DNA from: Xiphydria camelus
Lineage: Eukaryota > Arthropoda > Insecta > Hymenoptera > Xiphydriidae
Assembly: GCA_963678675.1 (NCBI GenBank)
Contig: OY783200.1
Coordinates: 21,404,190 to 21,468,189, forward strand
DNA: 64,000 bases
Direction of reading: 5' to 3'
The translations under genes and the position numbers were made by a program. The notes beneath the pieces were generated by a model. It worked only from the letters and a program-made list of their open reading frames with translations, had not been told where the DNA came from and did not search any database. This document shows, piece by piece, positions 22,301-30,597 of the stretch; positions within the stretch are counted from its first letter, which is position 1; each line of letters starts with the position of its first letter.

Positions 22301-24142
22301 CGCGCGCAGCTTTACCAAGCACGCCGTGTGCTATTTACGTGTATGTATGTATGCATGTATATATATATATGTACGCAGCAGAGCTTGCCAATGCCAATAT
22401 CAGTACGAAATGCGAGTGGGAACCACCGCGTCGAGCCTGGCGGAAGATCAAAGGAAATCATTGTTTCCGTTCCGAGTTAGCGCAGCTTTACGACGTCGGG
22501 CCACGGTCAGACAGATAGGCTTCTCCAGCAAAGGGAATCCCGCAGGAGAGCGGATGGATTCCGCTCGATTTCCGCGACAATGATCGAAATAGATCGATCC
22601 CCGTTGACGTTGCGAGAGATCCCCGAAACTAGCGTCAGCGCGAAGGGATGATTCGAGGCTTGTGAAAGTTTCGGGTATCGAAAACCTTTCGTTTCCGCGC
22701 GCGCGCGCGGCAGATACACGCGATCGATCCTTCGGCGTCCGATGAAATTAGGCCTGAAATTATCCTCCGCCTTGCAGCGAAGGTCATTAGACGCGAGGCC
22801 GAGGCGTTCTGCCCTGATTAAACCCGGTAGGAGGAAGGAAGAGACGGAGCGATGAGAGGGAAAGGGAGAAAAAACGAGATCCTCTCGGAGAGCGGCGCGT
22901 CGACGTTAATCGTCTTCACTTCCGCGGATAGAAGAGAATATTCCTATCTCGCTTTCCCTTTCTACTCCGGCGCGAGCCATCATACCGCGCGCCCCTCCCA
23001 GCCCACCCCCTTTATATTCCCGGCGGGGTAACGGGGGATCGATTTCTCCGCTTGTGCAACCGGGGTTATAGAGGGGGTGAGTGAGGGAGAGAGAGGGATG
23101 CTGAGAAAGTTTTCGTCAGTGGCTCTCTCAGGACCAGGCTCGACGGGGTTGGAAACACCCTTGACGTACATCGACAAAAGAGAAACTGAACACAGAGAGG
23201 ACACGCGTCGCAAGGAACTCGATATATACGTATGTGTATGTATACTTGTCAAAAATATCGTTACCCAAAAAACTCCACAACACCGACAGTCGCATCAAGG
23301 TGCTATTATACTGGTCGTCCTTGTGGAGGAAAGCGGGACGAAACGAAGCACCGTGTTGGCACTCGATCGATTTGTGGTTTGCCGATGGTTGACAGGGGAC
23401 TTAGATTTGTTCCGTTTTCGCCTCGCTTTCCTCCACGTCGAATGTAATTGCGAAGTAGACGTGGTTGCGTCGTTAAGATGAGATGTCGAGTAAATCGGGC
23501 CGTAAGTTTGGAATGAAGACTAGCGCAGAGGACTTTAACGGCGATTATCTCCTTATCGGTGAGCTCTAGGGCAATATCAATAATATACTTTTTTGAAGAC
23601 CATGTTTTGGTCTACAAAAAAGTCTTATACGAATTTAACGTAAAATTCACGGGGAGAGAGATAATAACGATTGAATCAAAACCTCGCAGCTGGAGAACTT
23701 TAGAACCCTACTTTACCATTAAAATGATTATGATTTAATCGAAAGCATGGTTGATAGGGGTAAGATAGTCCCGTAGCTAGCCTCCACATAGAATTCTTTC
23801 ATCCCGAATAACGTTAAAGATAATCGCAGACTTCGAAGTACAAAACAAAGAAACGACTGCAATAGTAACAGGGGACGGCATGAATTAGAGGACTTCCTCC
23901 GTAACGACACACGTACGTCCGTTCCTACGATTACATTCGACTCGACGTGTTCGTACGAGAGTATCAGCTACACTCGGACGAGATAACGACCCACTACCTA
24001 CTGGTCATACTCACCGACGCACGGGTTATGGTTCACCATGGAAAATATCCTGTCGCAGCGTCGCTTCATGCCGTTGTTCGGGCAGATGCACCCGAACATC
24101 GGTGAGAGCCTCAGCTGCGTCCAGGCATCGTGACAGGCGTCT
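1209..24142 (-). CDS. Gfrl: GDNF-family receptor-like gene, 13 exons, 5' partial
   Basis: This is the gene-level entry; the exons are listed separately. Twelve minus-strand exons between 24142 and 1409 have good acceptor and donor sites and chain without any phase conflict, which is strong evidence for one transcript. A terminal exon at 1328-1209 is proposed. Together they give about 890 codons. The protein matches the GDNF receptor alpha/GAS1 family: Cys-rich helical domains carry motifs such as ILGTELRSNCACKGTDL and YDCLGWQRLLWVNPCV. Vertebrate GFR-alpha proteins are cell-surface co-receptors for GDNF ligands with RET or NCAM. The Drosophila homologue Gfrl is neural and has been reported to interact with an NCAM-type protein. 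The domain order is half of domain 1, a long charged linker, domains 2 and 3, a Thr-rich stalk and a C-terminal Cys-rich segment. No signal peptide or start codon was found in the window, so the 5' end is missing or lies in small exons I could not recognise. Confidence 0.93.
1409..1537 (-). CDS. Gfrl: Gfrl exon: C-terminal region with N-glycosylation site
   Basis: The acceptor is cctctttcag before 1537 and the donor is gtgagt at 1408-1403. It reads TVCTLFLYNITRENVIAIAR and ends with SLEHLLRIK in phase 0. NIT is an N-glycosylation sequon. The exon is 43 whole codons. Confidence 0.9.
1727..1872 (-). CDS. Gfrl: Gfrl exon: C-terminal region
   Basis: The acceptor is ccttcgcag before 1872 and the donor is gtgagg at 1726-1721. 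It reads DAYNIPHGVFMFLGYSEADE, then TVLDAVSLLDNFMRQEAENQ. It contains an NLT sequon and no cysteine. A longer open frame continues through the following intron, but the downstream exon restores the same frame only if the 189-base intron is removed. Confidence 0.9.
1950..2154 (-). CDS. Gfrl: Gfrl exon: C-terminal Cys-rich segment
   Basis: The acceptor is acgacacag before 2154 and the donor is gtaagc at 1949-1944. It reads CSELCQCGEGEVLICNTICV, then SLPCKTELAFYNH and YRGLCLCYSGRFICKRP. Nine or more cysteines in 68 codons form a dense domain C-terminal to the GDNF repeats. This matches the extra C-terminal region of insect Gfrl relative to vertebrate GFR-alpha (family knowledge; not checked by alignment). 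Confidence 0.91.
2250..2314 (-). CDS. Gfrl: Gfrl exon: short segment after the stalk
   Basis: This is a 65-base exon with acceptor attccgcag before 2314 and donor gtgagtg from 2249. It reads FCVVQRPKQSHQYIQEGTGK with a split arginine codon at its start. It ends in phase 0 and joins the next exon over a 95-base intron. If the 4074 exon is skipped it joins the 7164 exon equally well in frame. Confidence 0.88.
2440..3200. repeat. Degenerate GATCATATATGAT repeat
   Basis: The stretch repeats variants of gatcatatatgat, tgatcaaat and gattatatcc many times on both strands, giving an AT-rich, palindrome-dense block in a Gfrl intron. A short relative occurs near 33720-33810 (gattatatctaatcttgtctgatcat). 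No coding signal. Confidence 0.65.
3274..3532. mobile_element. Hairpin MITE
   Basis: The left arm (ggcacatgcgtagggaaagg...) is the near reverse complement of the right arm ending at 3532 (...cctacgcatgtgcc). Arms are about 40 bases with a roughly 180-base middle. It is non-coding and lies in a Gfrl intron. Confidence 0.6.
3760..4074 (-). CDS. Gfrl: Gfrl exon: Ser/Thr-rich stalk
   Basis: The acceptor is cgtccgcag before 4074 and the donor is gttagt at 3759-3754. Length is 315 bases, phase 1 to phase 1, so skipping it would leave the frame intact. It begins VESQKDYHARRKHHH directly after the NPCV of domain 3, then becomes a Thr/Ser/Val-rich stretch (SSSTTTTTSAS and later TTTTSTTSTSS). This is typical of an O-glycosylated stalk. 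A second acceptor 11 bases inside (ctcag) would be out of phase. Because the exon is symmetrical it could be alternatively spliced. Confidence 0.87.
4770..5340. repeat. Repeats of an agaagtatattaat motif
   Basis: Variants of tactccagaagtatattaat and its reverse complement occur repeatedly (about 4830, 4880, 5010, 5120, 5250 and 5290), together with the phrase atggtgcacaccat near 4960, 5210 and 5320. This looks like an array of a short element in alternating orientation. No gene is seen from 4075 to 5877 apart from this. Confidence 0.6.
5878..6002. repeat. Nested palindrome
   Basis: The inner stem pairs 5917-5936 with 5943-5962 (20 bases, one mismatch, 6-base loop). An outer stem pairs gacggcgtgca near 5883 with tgcacgccgtc near 5989. 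It resembles a small foldback element. Confidence 0.7.
6183..6412. mobile_element. MITE with about 35-bp TIRs
   Basis: The left end gtcgagttaaaagcaaaaca pairs with the right end tgtattttgcttgtaacccgac with a few mismatches, and both arms continue through taagtcagtt. The middle is about 160 bases of non-coding AT-rich sequence. Confidence 0.65.
6959..7164 (-). CDS. Gfrl: Gfrl exon: core of GDNF domain 3
   Basis: This is the most diagnostic exon. The acceptor is tatgccag before 7164 and the donor is gtacgt at 6958-6953. It reads VKLEYYEQSCAVDSVTKKC, then CRRAMMGILGTELRSNCACK, then YDCLGWQRLLWVNPCV. The combination of CRxAMxGILGTELRxNCACKGTD and LYDCLGWQRLLWVNPCV is characteristic of GFR-alpha family domains. 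It ends with one base of a split valine codon, completed by the 4074 exon to give NPCVVESQ. Confidence 0.96.
7594..7731 (-). CDS. Gfrl: Gfrl exon: end of domain 2, start of domain 3
   Basis: The acceptor is cccggcag before 7731 and the donor is gtaacc at 7593-7588. It reads KSDGRRDECIVAQEKMHPMC, then CHSLAEVCREDSNCR. The first part closes GDNF domain 2 and CHSLAEVC opens domain 3. In phase it joins the 7164 exon to give NCRVKLEYYEQSC. Open frames that extend past these borders run into intron sequence and are not part of the protein. Confidence 0.92.
7735..9294. other. Intron stretch with no supported gene
   Basis: This is part of the Gfrl intron between the 10237 and 7731 exons. From about 8480 to 8900 it is strongly purine-rich on the plus strand (ggaggga-type runs), which makes stop-poor antisense frames. 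I see no splice-linked coding sequence in it. Confidence 0.5.
9295..9372. mobile_element. Short MITE, ttaaccctttcagtca ends
   Basis: The ends ttaaccctttcagtca and tgactgaaaaggttaa are inverted copies with one difference. The element is 78 bases. Elements at 14174 and 20272 have similar ttaaccct ends. Confidence 0.6.
9446..9810. mobile_element. 365-bp MITE with long inverted arms
   Basis: The left arm begins cagggttattcactggacct and the right arm ends aggtccagtaaataaccgtg. The arms also match internally (acgatttgtggaaccata with tatagtttcacaaatcgt, and gagaggttaagca with tgcttaacctctc). A flanking TA fits a TA-target element. Non-coding, in a Gfrl intron. Confidence 0.75.
10085..10237 (-). CDS. 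Gfrl: Gfrl exon: core of GDNF domain 2
   Basis: The acceptor is ttcccag before 10237 and the donor is gtaagt at 10084-10079. It contains SDPDCKASLEPILNRCDMSS followed by CARNECMDALQHF and a closing FCLCK. The seven cysteines and the CxxxC arrangement fit a GDNF/GAS1 repeat. Phase is consistent on both sides. The intron upstream holds a roughly 700-bp element with 36-bp terminal inverted repeats. Confidence 0.92.
10515..11211. mobile_element. Roughly 700-bp element with 36-bp TIRs
   Basis: The terminal inverted repeats begin tatggggcatttcacaagaa and continue through aacgacaaagcgaaa. They are essentially perfect at both ends. The interior is AT-rich with no recognisable transposase, so it is a non-autonomous DNA transposon in the Gfrl intron just downstream of the 11403 exon. 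Confidence 0.8.
11280..11403 (-). CDS. Gfrl: Gfrl exon: start of GDNF domain 2
   Basis: The acceptor is gttacag before 11403 and the donor is gtgagt at 11279-11274. The first part is a Pro/Val-rich linker (EKTVPVPPVKLVLSS) and the last part, CQRAYSSCK, opens the second GDNF/GAS1 domain with its first cysteine pair. Phase in is 1 and phase out is 2; the split AAG lysine codon is completed by the next exon. Confidence 0.9.
12135..13098 (-). mobile_element. 964-bp transposon carrying a tRNA-like sequence, copy 1
   Basis: The ends read acactgttagaag and cttctaacagtgt. A full-length inverted copy lies at 15599-16562, recognisable by shared tracts such as the phrase around the tRNA-like segment and the cacaataaatgtaatggaag end. 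Both copies lie in the same Gfrl intron. No transposase frame is recognisable. Confidence 0.8.
12441..12510 (-). pseudogene. tRNA-like sequence inside a transposon (copy 1)
   Basis: Read on the minus strand, it has a good A box (TGGCTCAATCGGTAGAGTG) and B box (GGTTCGAGTCCC), but the T stem mispairs and the anticodon stem would enclose a 16-base loop. It is therefore a degenerate tRNA-derived, Pol III promoter-like segment rather than a working tRNA gene. Confidence 0.65.
13604..14089. mobile_element. MITE with cggcgatttccactatcg ends
   Basis: cggcgatttccactatcg at 13605 is the inverted copy of cggtagtggaaatcgccg ending near 14089. The arms also share ctatttgggttc / gaacccaaatag. Length is about 485 bases with no coding content. 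It lies between the two tRNA-bearing elements. Confidence 0.65.
14174..14774. mobile_element. Roughly 600-bp element with aatggcggatcc palindromes
   Basis: The ends ttaaccctttgaagca and tgccgcaaagggttaa are imperfect inverted repeats. Inside, the motif caaaatggcggatccaatat is repeated in both orientations (14285-14335 and 14425-14460), flanked by gaaaatctgaccatgtattc and cagcgaccccaaaaac. The same motif family recurs at 41660, 50680, 53030 and 53690. Confidence 0.65.
14775..15598. other. GC-rich stretch without a supported gene
   Basis: This is intronic sequence with many CpGs and a run of about 18 G at 15125-15142. The open frames on both strands are explained by base composition. I see no exon that fits the Gfrl phase. 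Confidence 0.45.
15599..16562 (+). mobile_element. Transposon carrying a tRNA-like sequence, copy 2 (inverted)
   Basis: This is the inverted partner of 12135-13098, starting cactgctagaagtgtttttg and ending cttctaacggtgt. Similarity is high across the whole length with scattered substitutions, so the two insertions are old but not ancient. The pair could form a roughly 960-bp stem in the Gfrl pre-mRNA. Confidence 0.8.
16194..16263 (+). pseudogene. tRNA-like sequence inside a transposon (copy 2)
   Basis: It has the same A box and B box arrangement as the copy at 12441-12510, on the plus strand. The sequence between A and B boxes is retained in both copies, which shows the tRNA-like segment was part of the element before it spread. 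Confidence 0.65.
16698..16883 (-). CDS. Gfrl: Gfrl exon: linker, His-rich end
   Basis: The acceptor is tttgcag before 16883 and the donor is gtgagt at 16697-16692. It reads VKVISHPDNTTSFELIES and continues to PSGHHHRQHHRKNQSLHEE. It contains an NTT N-glycosylation sequon and a second His-rich patch. It enters with two bases of a split codon and leaves with one, matching both neighbours. There are no cysteines, so it belongs to the spacer between GDNF domains 1 and 2. The next intron (about 5.3 kb) carries the inverted pair of tRNA-bearing elements. Confidence 0.9.
17743..18513 (-). CDS. Gfrl: Gfrl exon: long low-complexity linker
   Basis: This 771-base exon encodes about 257 residues between GDNF domains 1 and 2. 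The acceptor is ttcag before 18513 and the donor is gttcgt after 17743. The sequence is highly charged and repetitive, with a DPDLDLELDPDPD stretch, many Asp/Arg/Glu residues, and a His-rich block that includes six consecutive histidines. It ends in a more ordered looking piece, RLFDLREAFEGFFDQG. It has no cysteine core of its own. The region is probably an extracellular disordered spacer. It is unusually long compared with the short linkers of vertebrate GFR-alpha. The plus-strand open frames here are antisense shadows caused by GC-rich codon use. Confidence 0.9.
18520..20270. other. Intron stretch with no supported gene
   Basis: This is the first part of the 5.5-kb Gfrl intron. Purine-rich (19650-19800) and CpG-rich (19810-20100) patches generate chance open frames. 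I see no splice-compatible exon or repeat family here. Confidence 0.45.
20272..20471. mobile_element. 200-bp MITE, ttaaccctctatgg ends
   Basis: ttaaccctctatgg at the left end pairs with ccatatagagggttaa at the right end. The interior is AT-rich and non-coding. It lies in the Gfrl intron. Confidence 0.6.
20500..21240. repeat. Tandem repeat, about 300-bp period, gatcggatcgga-rich
   Basis: The phrase gattcggatgtctgatcaga occurs at about 20559 and again at about 20858, and the surrounding 300 bases are similar, so there are at least two higher-order units. Within a unit a roughly 100-base sub-repeat is visible through ccgatcagcttcggatcgga (about 20695, 20797, 20990 and 21090). Confidence 0.75.
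21245..24010. other. Intron stretch with no supported gene
   Basis: 21780-22150 is AT-rich and 22180-23500 is CpG-rich. A small hairpin at about 23590-23635 (ttttttgaagacc / ggtctacaaaaaa) resembles the core of the element at 31011-31260. No other coding or RNA gene signal is seen. Confidence 0.45.
24015..24142 (-). CDS. Gfrl: Gfrl exon: second half of GDNF domain 1
   Basis: This is the most upstream exon I can identify. The acceptor is a pyrimidine tract ending in cag just above 24142 and the donor is gtgagt at 24014-24009. The reading DACHDAWTQLRLSP followed by FGCICPNNGMKRRC and VNHNPC is the typical second half of a GDNF/GAS1 repeat, in which paired cysteines hold a helical bundle. The exon starts with the last base of a split codon, so at least one further 5' exon must exist. 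It ends in phase 1 and joins the 18513 exon after an intron of about 5.5 kb. Confidence 0.92.
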
Positions 24143-24144
24143 CT

Positions 24145-27100
24145 GAAAGAAGCACAAATTGGTACCGTTTAAATTGAGTCGACATACAATAGAAATCAAT
24201 GATTCTTCAAAATAGATAATCATTGCACATAAAGTGAATATGGTAGAACCGATTTGTTCAAAATTTAATTTTATCGAAAGAATTAATTAGACTTTCATTC
24301 ATGTCGTCCAAATATTCTCGTTGACATTTGCTGACCTTAAGAATGAAAGTGTATACCTAAAGTTAGTCGCATTCATGTCATTTTCAAAACTTCAAATACT
24401 TTATTACTTGGAGTTCCGCCGATGGTTTTGAAACTATGCGGCGAAAATGATTGAAATTTCAAATATCTTTACTTACATTTCATTTAAAGTTAGTGTAATA
24501 GTAACATAGTTTTGAAAATAACGTGCTGAATATTTTGTTAAAAAACTCGATAACAATATTTTTCATTATCAAAATTGATGCCTGAATATAATGCGGCAGA
24601 CGCGACAAAACTCCAGAATTCGATTGTTTTTCATTCGAAAGTTGGTTGCGTTTGTTCGTTTTTTGAGCTTCGAGCCACGTTAAACTTAAGCTCTGCATCG
24701 GTTTGGAGCATTTTTAAGTTTCTAACATAATTCTTCATTTTACAGTTTGTTTCGTGGTTAGACGTAGGTGACAGAAAAACTGCCAAAAGACCAAACTTTT
24801 CGTTGGAACGGCCAAATTGTTAGTAAAAAAAGTGTATAGGTGAAAGTTTTAAATTTAAAAAACAATGTGTTGAATTCATTTTTAGAAACTTTTGTTGAAG
24901 CAAACCAACTCGGATTAATTTAACAAAGCAGTGGAGCGACAAAATTTTAGTCATTCCAACCATATACAGTCCAACCAAACAGGCAATGATTAGTTTGACG
25001 AAATTTAACCTTTAACCCAAACAATTTGGTTGAAACAACTCAATTTTTCTCAGTATATATAGGCACCGCGCAAATACGACGAGCCTCGCGAATTTCGATT
25101 TATTCCCCCCTCTCCTTCCGGTACAAAGAAACGAAAGGGGTGCAGGGGACGACCGATTTAAATTAAACCACATTATTACTCGTCGCTCTCTCGCGTAGTG
25201 TACAGTAATTACCGACGCGTCGGGCTGTGATTACCGCGAGGCGTTAATTAAATCATTTTCAATTTCCTCACGGGCGTCCGCTTATCCGGGGGGGATTGAG
25301 GAGGGGGCTAGAGAAGGGGGGGGGGCACGCATCACTCGACGACGGAAAAGCGTTTTCGACCGGGAGGAGGATGCTAATGGGGGGGGGGGGGGGGGGGGGG
25401 GGCGCCACTATCGCAGAATCCGTACGCGCGTTTCGAGGTGGACGTATAGTTGGTAGGTACGTGCCGAGTACGTTTGCAACTACGAGTATACCATAGCGGC
25501 GCGCACAACTGGACGGTCGAGACCGTTACTGCGTTCGGAATTATTCGGGTCGGCGCGGTACGCGCGCGATACAGCGCTTCGCACTCGGGATTTTGGTGTG
25601 TGCGCGTGTGTGGGGATGGAGTTAGGTCGGTGCTGGGGATTGAGCGACCAAAAAGAAGCAGTACTGGGGAAGGGGAGGGGGGGGGGGGGGGGGTGGGAGG
25701 CTTCCACCGGCGGGCCGAGAACGCGGATATTCATTACGCTCCTGGCATAAATCAGATTTTATTCAATTTGCCGGGACTTTTGGCGTCGTAAGACCCGCGA
25801 GGTGAGAGGATGGAGAGGGGGGGGTGGGGGCAACGTTGGTTATCGGGGGCGCAACTATACCCCCGTGCCGCTAATCGCTAAGGCGCGTGGGGTAAGGGGG
25901 GAGGGGGTGCATACGGGACACGAGAAGATCCGGGAATTTATGGGATGATCCTTCGCCCTTTTCCTCCCCTTCCTCGGGCGGGCATTCCGCGCCGCGGAGT
26001 GCAGCGTCGTTAGCGATCTCCCTTGCGCCTTCCTCGCGCGAGCGAAATTTATTATCTCTCCAATTCGCCGCGGATATATATCGCCTCGGGGTGATTAGTT
26101 ATTTTTTTTTATTGCTCCGCGAGAAGATAACCCGCGATAATTGTCGATAACGGGGATGCTTACTCGTGAAATTTTGGCACCACAATCGCTGGTCCCATCT
26201 AGCTCTGATTGGTTCGAATTTTAGAGAAATGTCATGATCGCTACCGTTGAACCAATTAGTTTAAAAATCGTAGGCTAAACGGAGCTGGCGCCCTCTGGAT
26301 CAGCTTGACGAATAAGCATCCCCATTCTATCGATGCGAAATCTCACCCCAGGTCTCAGAGCCACCAGTAAACGCATCTTCGTTTTCCATATTTCCAGTAC
26401 AGCCCGATGAATGCCGTCGAGAGGAAAAATTGCGACCACCCCTCCTTCCCCCTCCCGCTCATCGTTAGCACGAGAGTTCGAAAGCAGAAAAATTACGTTA
26501 ACTCGATTTTAATGCGAACGAACGCTGGAGGAGGGGGTGGGAGGATTGAAACGGCCGTGCGAAGACCCCGCACGAACTTACCCCCTGCTGCGGGGGTTGA
26601 TGTATCTCTATATACAGGCGCATAAAAGGGGGCTCGGGAATACGTCCGGATTATTGGCTTTTACCCCGGTATAACGTTATACGCCCGCGCGCGCGTTCGC
26701 GGCGTAACATTTTTTATTCCGCCGTCACGATATAACGGGGGGGTAGGCGGAAGCTGTAAAAAGGGAGAAAAAGAGAGGAAGAATTAACGAGGGACGAACG
26801 AGTGGAATGCTTTCGGCGCGGCGTCGTACGGCGCCGAATGAAATTCGCGGTTAATTCGATGAGAGATTAATTAACGGCTGACCTGCCAATTGGAAATCCA
26901 TTTTCAAGCAGCCCTGGCGAACGAGCGCGCGACTTTCACCGATTGGAATTTCTCCGGGAGCACATTTTCGCCGCTGCGCGCGGCGCGGCCGTCTCTGCGG
27001 TCGATAGCAACGGGATGACCCTCCTTGACCCCGTTGCGTCAACCGGGCTACGAATTAGAGACTGGAGAAGCCTAATTTATTTCTCTCGATTTTTCGGCGA

Positions 27101-27190
27101 TGATGTGGTGAAAAAAAAACTGTTGCAACAGCAATACAGTCAGCGGTACCGCAGCATCGGTCAGACCGTCATTGTTGCAACCAAAAGTAT
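24145..27190. other. Stretch with no supported gene; poly-G runs
   Basis: I searched here for the missing 5' Gfrl exons (signal peptide, first half of GDNF domain 1) and found none I can support. Long G runs occur at 25379-25402 and 25677-25693, with GC-rich flanks. The run of glycine codons in open frames here is a by-product of poly-G. Confidence 0.4.
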
Positions 27191-27196
27191 TGAACA

Positions 27197-27431
27197 TTAG
27201 TCCAAATTAGAGGTGTGCCAACGGTAACTAGATGGACTGTTGATATTTACAGGCCGTCAAATTGTCAATGCTCAATTTCAGTGCCAAATTGTCGATGGAA
27301 TTACTGTCACATTGGCAGTGAGATATTATTCTACCAGTAGCAACAATTATTACTGCCAGCTGTCAACCTAACTACCAGAAACGACTGTAAAGTCGTCTAG
27401 TTAGTTTTGGCACACTTCTAATTTGGATTAG
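27197..27431. mobile_element. MITE with ttagtccaaattagaggtgt ends
   Basis: The left ttagtccaaattagaggtgt (then gccaa) pairs with the right ttggcacacttctaatttgg (then attag). It is about 235 bases and non-coding. Confidence 0.7.
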
Positions 27432-27439
27432 TATACATA

Positions 27440-27649
27440 CGCTGAGAAAAATTACTTGGCGAATATAACAAAATACATCTGGTTAAATAAATTTAGCTGT
27501 TATAACTAAAATACTAGTAAATGGAATCAAATATTTAGTTATTCTAACTATATGTCTAGTTATTCGAGGATCTATGTATATTTCACCAAATAGTTTAGTT
27601 ACATTTTCCAGGATTTTGGTTAAATTAACCAGGGTATTTTTCTCAGCGC
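27440..27649. mobile_element. MITE with cgctgagaaaaat ends
   Basis: The left cgctgagaaaaat pairs with the right atttttctcagcg. The arms are rich in taactaaa / tttagtta. It lies immediately beside the previous MITE. Confidence 0.65.
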
Positions 27650-28740
27650 ATTGCCGCAATATTTTCTTTGTCCCAGAAAGAAGCAGTGCTGGAATTCATA
27701 ATTTCGTTTCAACGCAAGTGTTTGTATTTACATTTGATAAATTTCTGTCGACATAAATATATGAGATAGTACGCTTTATACTTCACAATTAATTTGGTTT
27801 CGCGGTTGTCTTTCATCAGCGCAACATTTATCGCAACGTTTAAAGAGTATCGTGTTTTACGCAATTACCAGTGGCAACTGAATAGATTCCTGTGTAACGA
27901 ATCGTACAAAAAGACGAACCAGACTTACTTAAAAAAAACAACATAATATACGTTTGAAGCCATCGCTGCCGCGCGATACCCGGAAGATAATTTGTCGGGG
28001 CGCGTTGTATACTGCGACGCGTCTGAAGGGTGGCGGCGCGCGACGCGACGAGGGGTGTTCGGTCGTTGGGGGGTGGAGGAACGCGTGGCCGACGCGTCGT
28101 GTACGCGCACCCACGAGAAACGCGCCCCCGCTCGCAGCCCCCTTGAAAACAACACGTGTGTCGCGGCTAGCGTTCCCCCTTTCCCCCACCCAGCACGAAC
28201 CACTACCGCCCGATAGCAGTAGCCACTCCATACTAATAGGTAAGTGGGTATAGGTGCTCGCGCGCGCGATACTACGCGGCGTGTGGGGTGCCAAAGTGGG
28301 AATGGGCGGCCGACGAGCGCCTTATGAATTTTAATGAGAGCGGGTATCGTCCTACGATAGATATAAGAGGTGTCTTCGTGTCTGCCACAACCCCTAACCT
28401 CTTCTACGTATCGTCAAACAACCCTCTCGCTAACCTTACAAGGACGACTAGTCATATTTTATGGATTTTCCTGGAAATTCGCGGCTATGACGACGAGGTG
28501 AGCGATGCCTGTATGCGTCTAGGATTCAACTGCTTTTGCATAGGATGGATCGTCGGGACATGATTTTATTGGAGCCGCCTACGTGGAATTTGTCAGTTGA
28601 GTATTTTTGTCGGGAAAGGGAAAGTTGTAGTTAAAGTTTGGATGTCTATCTTCGTTGCTTTCCATTAGGAGTAGTGCAGGAAAAATATCTATATATCTAA
28701 AAGAAACTACTTTCGCATAAATAGAACTATAACCCATGCC
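27650..28740. other. Stretch with no supported gene
   Basis: It is CpG-rich between 27950 and 28330, with stop-poor frames on both strands but no splice signals or family resemblance. Nothing else seen. Confidence 0.4.
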
Positions 28741-28744
28741 CTAA

Positions 28745-29010
28745 ACCCCAAGTCCCATGCCCCACACTTCAAGTTCCACACACCAAGATTCATACCCCCC
28801 AAGTCCCAAGTCTCACGCTCTACGCCCCACGCCCCACACCTCAAGTCCCACGCTCCAAGACTTATGGCTCAATGCCTCAGGCCCCACGCGTCCCATTTCT
28901 CACCCCAAGCCCCACACTCCATGCCCCAAGCCCCAATACAAGTCTCTATGCCTCGAGCTCCAAGCCCCACGCCCCAAACCCCGAGCCCCACGCGACTCCC
29001 CACGCCAGAA
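28745..29010. repeat. CCCCAAG/CCCCACAC minisatellite
   Basis: About 260 bases built of short imperfect units such as ccccaagtcccatg, ccccacgcc and ccccacacctcaagtcccac. The plus strand is almost free of G-rich sequence, so the array is strongly strand-asymmetric. Pro/Ser/His-rich open frames here come from the repeat. Confidence 0.75.
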
Positions 29011-30290
29011 CCACATGCCGGAAAAGGGAAAGCAGCAGCGGGAGCCACGGTTCACACACGTCAGTATTTCAATCCCCCTCGCGCGTACTGACGCGTACAA
29101 ACAGACATCCTTCCATAACGCGTACCTGTCTACCACCAGGTACGTAACAAGCAACGTATCGTCTGGAATATCTACATGTACATACATATATCCCCAACCA
29201 CTTATTTGGCGAAAACTACCGCGTTATGGCAGTCGGACAATAGCGAAAGTGACGTTTCGCATCAGGAAAGAATCACCTGTGTCAACTATGTGGGGCGGTA
29301 TAACCCCGGGAAGTGAAAAGAAGGGAAGGTGATGGAGGGGGGTAATTTGTCCGTGTGAAGCGCATGCTTATTACGAGTGCTCGACAAAAGTGTATATATC
29401 TTATTTGCCGTAATTTGTCTCAAGGGATAGCTATGACAGTAACACAAAGCTTTCGCGAGAACTCGAGTAACTCGAAGACGATAAATTGTTTCCATTTCGA
29501 GGTAACGACACGCCGCAAAGGTAGTCATCGGCGAAGGTGCTTCGAAAGGCCGACGGAAAGAGGGGGACAAAAAAGAAGAAAAGCAGAGAGTGCAGCCAGG
29601 CAGACGCAGTGTCGTTAAAAGAGAGGAACGGGGACGCAGGTGGACGGGGCCCTTTCGCGTCTGCATATTGTATGCCGTCTGTCGGAGTTTACCGCACTGA
29701 ATTATCCAGTCGCGGCGGTGCGCTCGCCGCTCTCTCCCACCTTCGCCGGAACGCACGCGCCCAGTACCGTACGCGGAAGGTAGCGTAAGTACGGCGCGGC
29801 AGGGGGTGAACGTGGAGACGTAGGTGGAGGAGTGCGCCCCGCATGGGGGTTGGCGCGGGGCTCTGTCTAGGTATAGGGATGCCTTCAACCGCATTGCAGA
29901 ATTACCCGGCCAGGTTCCTGCCCAGAGAGCATAAAACGACCGGCGCACAGTTGCCGGGCGGCCCGGCCAAAATTTATGACGCGCTCCCGTACAGCCCAAA
30001 ACCGTAACCGGAAACGCGACTGGGACGCCGGAAGTCGTGCGGCGGCCGGGTAATGCGGGGAAACAGTGATTCTTCAAATTTGAATGTTGCCTCCCGGCGC
30101 GGAGAGCCCTTGTATTGGCTTTTTCGAGAGTTCCAAATCGAGAATCCAGAATGAAAGTGAGATAGAAGCCACGGTTGACGAGCAAGTTCGAAATTGAAAA
30201 TGCAGAATGAAAGTGAGACGGAAGCCCCCGTGTAACAGCAAATTTAAAACCAACTATCTTGAAATTAGTTGCAGATATTGACAAAAATGT
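29011..30290. other. GC-rich stretch, long chance frame, no supported gene
   Basis: A 332-codon minus-strand frame (30284-29286) spans this stretch. It has no recognisable domain and no consistent codon pattern, and it runs straight from CpG-rich into AT-rich sequence. I treat it as a chance frame in stop-poor DNA. Confidence 0.45.
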
Positions 30291-30296
30291 TTAAAT

Positions 30297-30597
30297 AAAT
30301 CATTTTCCCTCTATTTTTTTACGATAAAAAATTGATTCTACGTTATCCTCATCTCTACTGTGTCTTGAGATAATCACGTTCAAATTTAAATAGAAGCTGG
30401 TGCATCTATCCCACTTTAACCCTTATAAAATAATTATTTTCGGCATTCAGTTATTTGGGTTTATCGTGGGTAAAAGTGAGATAGATGCTCCACAGTTTCT
30501 ATTTAACTTTGAACGTTTTTATCTCAGAACACAGTAGAGAGAAGGAAAATGTAGGTTAACTTTTTTATCGTAAAAAAAAATACGGGAAATATTTTTT
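30297..30597. mobile_element. Hairpin MITE, about 120-bp arms
   Basis: The left arm contains ctgtgtcttgagataatcac and gcatctatcccacttt. The right arm contains the inverted counterparts (atctcagaacacag, aaagtgagatagatgc). The centre lies near 30440. Confidence 0.7.

Noticed and set aside
26851..27042. Possible upstream Gfrl exon
   Set aside because: The cysteine spacing does not fit a GDNF repeat and no splice site in the required phase was found.
29286..30284. 332-codon minus-strand open frame
   Set aside because: No domain, no signal or splice logic, uneven composition, and it crosses from CpG-rich to AT-rich DNA. Best explained as a chance stop-free run.
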